Assembly: GCA_016196925.1 (NCBI GenBank)
Contig: JACPWS010000028.1
Coordinates: 1 to 36,778, forward strand
Length of the DNA stretch: 36,778 nucleotides
Direction: 5' to 3'
Origin: Burkholderiales bacterium
Lineage (GTDB): Bacteria > Pseudomonadota > Gammaproteobacteria > Burkholderiales > Burkholderiaceae_D
A program made the position numbers and the translations under genes. The notes under the pieces are model-generated. The model had not been told where the DNA came from. It saw nothing but the letters and a program-made list of their open reading frames with translations, and made no database searches. Of this stretch, positions 33,994 to 36,778 are shown piece after piece. How positions within the stretch are numbered: position 1 is the stretch's first letter; the number at the start of each line of letters is the position of its first letter.

Positions 33994-34266
33994 TTATTCT
34001 GTGGATTTTTTGGCCGGGTGATTTTTTTTGTAGATCAGTTTTTTGCTCCCGCCTTCACACGAACCGACCACGCGGTGCCTGGTTTCCGCATCGGGGGCTA
34101 TGGTTTCCAGCGTGTAGCCGCTGACCCCCTTGCCTTCCAGTTTTTTGGCAATCTTGTCCTTGATCGCCTCGCAGGGCGTGACGGCGGCCCGGGCGGAGGC
34201 GCTCGCCAGCATCAAACCGGACATCAAGCCGCATATCAAGCCCTTAGTCAAAACGGATTTTTTCAT
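33994..34266 (-). CDS. DUF1161 periplasmic protein
   Basis: The 90-residue product has a signal peptide (MKKSVLTKGLICGLMSGLMLASASARA). The compact domain CEAIKDKIAKKLEGKGVSGYTL, with two Cys that could form a disulfide (CEAI and GSCEGGSKKL) and a Lys-rich end, matches DUF1161. Function is unknown. The start is ATG 34266, with AGGAG upstream; the frame extension to 34407 is not needed. Confidence 0.82.
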   Translation of the reverse strand: MKKSVLTKGLICGLMSGLMLASASARAAVTPCEAIKDKIAKKLEGKGVSGYTLETIAPDAETRHRVVGSCEGGSKKLIYKKNHPAKKSTE

Positions 34267-34417
34267 TGGTCCTGCTCCTTTGCAGTGAGTGGTGGGTAGG
34301 CGTCGGGGGTCGGCAATAATAAAAACAAGCCATTTTTGATAATCGATCACGCAAGTGCGTTTCATCATGGCCGGGATTAGATATTCCGGCGAGGTATACC
34401 TTATCATTCCATAAAAT

Positions 34418-34446
34418 TTGACAGGCAGGCAAATAATTGTTGAATT
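34418..34446 (+). promoter_or_regulatory. Possible promoter for the PAS sensor kinase
   Basis: TTGACA (34418-34423) is a perfect -35 hexamer. Seventeen bases on is TGAATT, a poor -10. It is the best candidate in the AT-rich 235-bp gap before the kinase gene. Confidence 0.35.
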
Positions 34447-34501
34447 GCTCAGATGTGCTGTCGAACAGAAATCGGTTTTTTAGGGGTAAGAGGTTTTCAG
34501 C

Positions 34502-36658
34502 ATGAAGCAGGCAAGATTACATACCAGCCGTCTGGCGGCCGCTCTGGCGACCGTCCTGGTGCTCGCCATCTTGCTGGCGGCGGTCGCCTCGATCTGGATG
34601 TTGCGCCAGCAAGAAATCAGCAAATGGGAGGCGCAGACTGCGACCTTCAGCACGATGCTGGCCGAAAACACCAGTCAGCAGATGGACTTCGCCTATACCG
34701 CCCTGGGCAGCATTGCCGAACGCCTGCAAGATCGCTGGAGCGTGAATGCCGAGTATTTGTCGGGCAAGCTCGGCAATGTCGATTTCCATCAGTTTTTGCG
34801 CGAAAAAGCCGCCATGTCGCCAGCCATAGAAGTGATTTCCGTGCTGGATGTGAACGGCAATGTGATCAATACTTCGCGTCAGTTTCCGGCCCCGACTTAC
34901 AACCTGGCCGACCGCGATTATTTTATCGTGCAGCGCGACAACCCGGCGCAGGGCATCTACCTGAGCACCGCCGTGCGCAGCAAGTCGACCGGGCACTGGA
35001 TGTTTTTCCTCAGCCACAGACTGACCGGCAGCGACGGCGAATTCATCGGTGTGGTGATACTCGGTATTTCCCCGGCCTTTAATTCCAATTTTTACCAGAA
35101 AGTGATCGCCGGCGGGCACGCCTCCATCAGCCTGCTCAGGAGCGACTTTACGTTTCTGGTGCGCTGGCCCGAGCGCGACCAGGTGATGGGCAAGCAAAAT
35201 CTGTCCGGCAGCACCTATGAACTGATCCACCGGCAAAAAAGAAAATCCGGCGTCCTGATCAGCAAAGCGCAGCGCATGGCCGAGGAAGGCAAGCTGGTCA
35301 CGCGCATGGCGGCGATACAGTCGCTGGAAAAGTATCCGCTGATCACCAATTTTTCCGTCGATGAAGAATTGTATCTGGCCGACTGGCGCAAAATCAGCAG
35401 CGGGATCGCGCTCGTCGCGCTCGGCAGCATACTGGCCGTAGTGGCCGCTTTCAGCGTGCTGATACGCTTGCTGGCGCAGCGCGAGGCGGACCTGAGCACC
35501 ACCACCGCGCTCAAGCAGCAGGCCGAAGTCATCAACCGGAATCAGGCCGATTTGCTGCAAAACCTGACCGAGCAGCAAAGGGCGCTGAAAGACTCTTCCG
35601 AGCGCCTGCAGGCGATCTTCCAGAATGCCGCCGACGGCATCGTCATGGTGGACGACAGCGGCAAGATCGAGGCGATCAATCCGGCGGCGGTGGCGATATA
35701 CGGCTATGCGGCCAGCGAGCTGGTGGGGCGCAACGGCAAGCTGTTTGCGCCGCCCGGGCGGCCGGACATCCTGAACCTGGCCATGAGCCACAGCGAATTT
35801 TTGCAAACCGGCCGCCTGCGGCTGGAAGACGAACGCATGCGCAAGGACGGCAGCCTGTTCCCGGCGGAACTGTCGATCAGCGAATACCGTCTGGCCGGCA
35901 AGCGCAAGCTGATCGTGATCGTGCGCGACATTTCCGAGCGCCGCAACATGGAGCGCCTGAAAAGTGAATTCATCTCCACCGTCAGCCACGAATTGCGCAC
36001 GCCGCTGACCGCGATACGCGGCGCGCTCGGACTGGTGGTCGGCGGCGCGCTCGGTGCGATGCCGGAAAAAATCGCGCCCTTGCTGACGATCGCGCACAAA
36101 AACAGCGTCAGCCTGACCCGCCTGATCAACGATTTGCTGGACATCCAGAAAATCGAGGCCGGGAAAATGGATTTCTCGTTCGAACGTCTGCCGCTGCAGC
36201 CGCTGCTGCAGGGCGCGGTGCAGAACAACCAGGCCTACGCCCACGCGCTGGGGGTGGAAATCGTGCTGGAAAACGCGCCCGGCGAGGCCGAGGTGTCAGT
36301 CGATGCCGGCCGCTTCCAGCAAGTGATGGCCAATCTGTTGTCGAATGCCTGCAAATACGCGCCGGCCGGCAGCAAGGTCAGGGTGCTCAGCATGCACCGC
36401 AATCGGCAATGGATACGGATAGAGGTGGTGGACCAGGGCGGCGGCATCCCGGAAAATTTCCGCGCCAACCTGTTCCAGAAATTTTCCCAGGCCGACGCTT
36501 CCGACACCCGCGCCAAAGGCGGCACCGGCCTCGGGCTCGCGATTTCACAGGCGATCATGCACCAGATGCAGGGCGAGATCGGCTATTACGCGGCCGCCGC
36601 GCTGACCGGCGGCAGTACCCATTTCTATATCGACTTGCCGCTGCAAACGGCGCCGTAA
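34502..36658 (+). CDS. PAS-containing sensor histidine kinase with periplasmic sensor
   Basis: The 718-residue membrane kinase has TM1 at about 12-34, a large periplasmic region (about 35-297) with the dCACHE-like stretch VLDVNGNVINTSRQFP and DRDYFIVQRDNPAQGIYLS, and TM2 at about 299-324. A coiled linker leads to a PAS domain (about 365-480, DGIVMVDDSGKIEAINPAA). HisKA has His496 in SHELRTPLTAIRG. HATPase_c has N box NLLSNACKYAP, G1 DQGGGIPEN and G2 GGTGLGLAIS. There is no receiver domain, and no response regulator is seen before the window ends. Similar dCACHE kinases sense small organic ligands; the signal here is unknown. Start ATG 34502, weak ribosome binding site. Confidence 0.92.
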   Translation: MKQARLHTSRLAAALATVLVLAILLAAVASIWMLRQQEISKWEAQTATFSTMLAENTSQQMDFAYTALGSIAERLQDRWSVNAEYLSGKLGNVDFHQFLREKAAMSPAIEVISVLDVNGNVINTSRQFPAPTYNLADRDYFIVQRDNPAQGIYLSTAVRSKSTGHWMFFLSHRLTGSDGEFIGVVILGISPAFNSNFYQKVIAGGHASISLLRSDFTFLVRWPERDQVMGKQNLSGSTYELIHRQKRKSGVLISKAQRMAEEGKLVTRMAAIQSLEKYPLITNFSVDEELYLADWRKISSGIALVALGSILAVVAAFSVLIRLLAQREADLSTTTALKQQAEVINRNQADLLQNLTEQQRALKDSSERLQAIFQNAADGIVMVDDSGKIEAINPAAVAIYGYAASELVGRNGKLFAPPGRPDILNLAMSHSEFLQTGRLRLEDERMRKDGSLFPAELSISEYRLAGKRKLIVIVRDISERRNMERLKSEFISTVSHELRTPLTAIRGALGLVVGGALGAMPEKIAPLLTIAHKNSVSLTRLINDLLDIQKIEAGKMDFSFERLPLQPLLQGAVQNNQAYAHALGVEIVLENAPGEAEVSVDAGRFQQVMANLLSNACKYAPAGSKVRVLSMHRNRQWIRIEVVDQGGGIPENFRANLFQKFSQADASDTRAKGGTGLGLAISQAIMHQMQGEIGYYAAAALTGGSTHFYIDLPLQTAP

Positions 36659-36778
36659 GCGAGCCTAGATTCAGATACGAAGTGCAATCTAGCAGTAGGA
36701 AGAAGGGCCAGATGCGATAGCATGGGCTTTTTGACCTGCCAGTCGAAAGTTGCCGATGACGAAATACACACACCTGAC
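36659..36778 (+). other. Downstream end region with possible start of another gene
   Basis: A 7-bp inverted repeat, CTAGATT (36665-36671) and AATCTAG (36686-36692), follows the kinase but lacks a T tract. Two ATGs (36722 and 36756) open frames that run off the window, 19 and 7 full codons respectively. Neither has a clear ribosome binding site or a recognisable product. Confidence 0.25.

Noticed and set aside
34517-36244. A 575-codon minus-strand open frame
   Set aside because: Complement of the sensor kinase; no recognisable domain.

Overview
The window is GC-rich chromosomal DNA from a betaproteobacterium, most likely Burkholderiales and probably Oxalobacteraceae-like. This rests on gene content: the rsmB-DUF4390-ntrY-ntrX order, an NtrX-type regulator without an AAA+ domain, DUF3567 and DUF1840 proteins, and the cytochrome c-fused urate oxidase PuuD. 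No rRNA, tRNA, CRISPR array or intact insertion sequence was seen.

Region 1 (1-11.4 kb) is mixed. It holds the 5' part of a nucleoside-type ABC ATPase and a glycerate 2-kinase (minus strand), a class C beta-lactamase-fold hydrolase and a metallophosphoesterase (plus). Next come a porin, a miniature phosphate-binding-type periplasmic protein and a chemoreceptor. An atypical ClpP paralogue and an M20D amidohydrolase (minus) follow. Nested palindromic MITE-like repeats lie at 2504-2676 and 9960-10127, with a shorter relative at 3899-3965.

Region 2 (11.4-13.9 kb) is less GC-rich between genes. It carries a permuted NlpC/P60 (YiiX-like) protein and a family-3 solute-binding protein, interspersed with three copies of a ~95-nt unit. 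Each copy has a promoter-like element, a CU-rich single-stranded segment (CACCTGTCTCCTCC), a conserved hairpin and a Rho-independent terminator. I interpret these as sibling small RNAs; they are the most interesting signal here.

Region 3 (13.9-24.4 kb) is a purine-degradation island. Two divergent operons, uraH-puuD-alc-allA (minus) and gntR-puuE-uraD-porin (plus), encode every step from urate to glyoxylate plus urea. The 185-bp divergent control region has two perfect ATTGTCGACAAT palindromes, presumably sites for the GntR/FCD regulator. The last gene of the plus operon, a general porin, is interrupted by one in-frame amber codon. An adenine deaminase overlapping xdhC supplies upstream steps, although xdhAB is not in the window. 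The ABC ATPase and glycerate kinase at the left end may handle purine import and use of the glyoxylate-derived glycerate.

Region 4 (24.4-36.8 kb) is mainly conserved betaproteobacterial chromosome. It has DUF3567, a tiny CobW-like protein coupled to ntrX, then ntrY, DUF4390 and rsmB. Beyond these are a monoacylglycerol lipase-like hydrolase, DUF1840, a lipoprotein, an EamA transporter, a second small lipoprotein, a GNAT remnant, DUF1161 and a large PAS-containing sensor kinase.

A second dispersed repeat of about 90 bp occurs at 9242-9331 and 20441-20531, each time between convergent genes.
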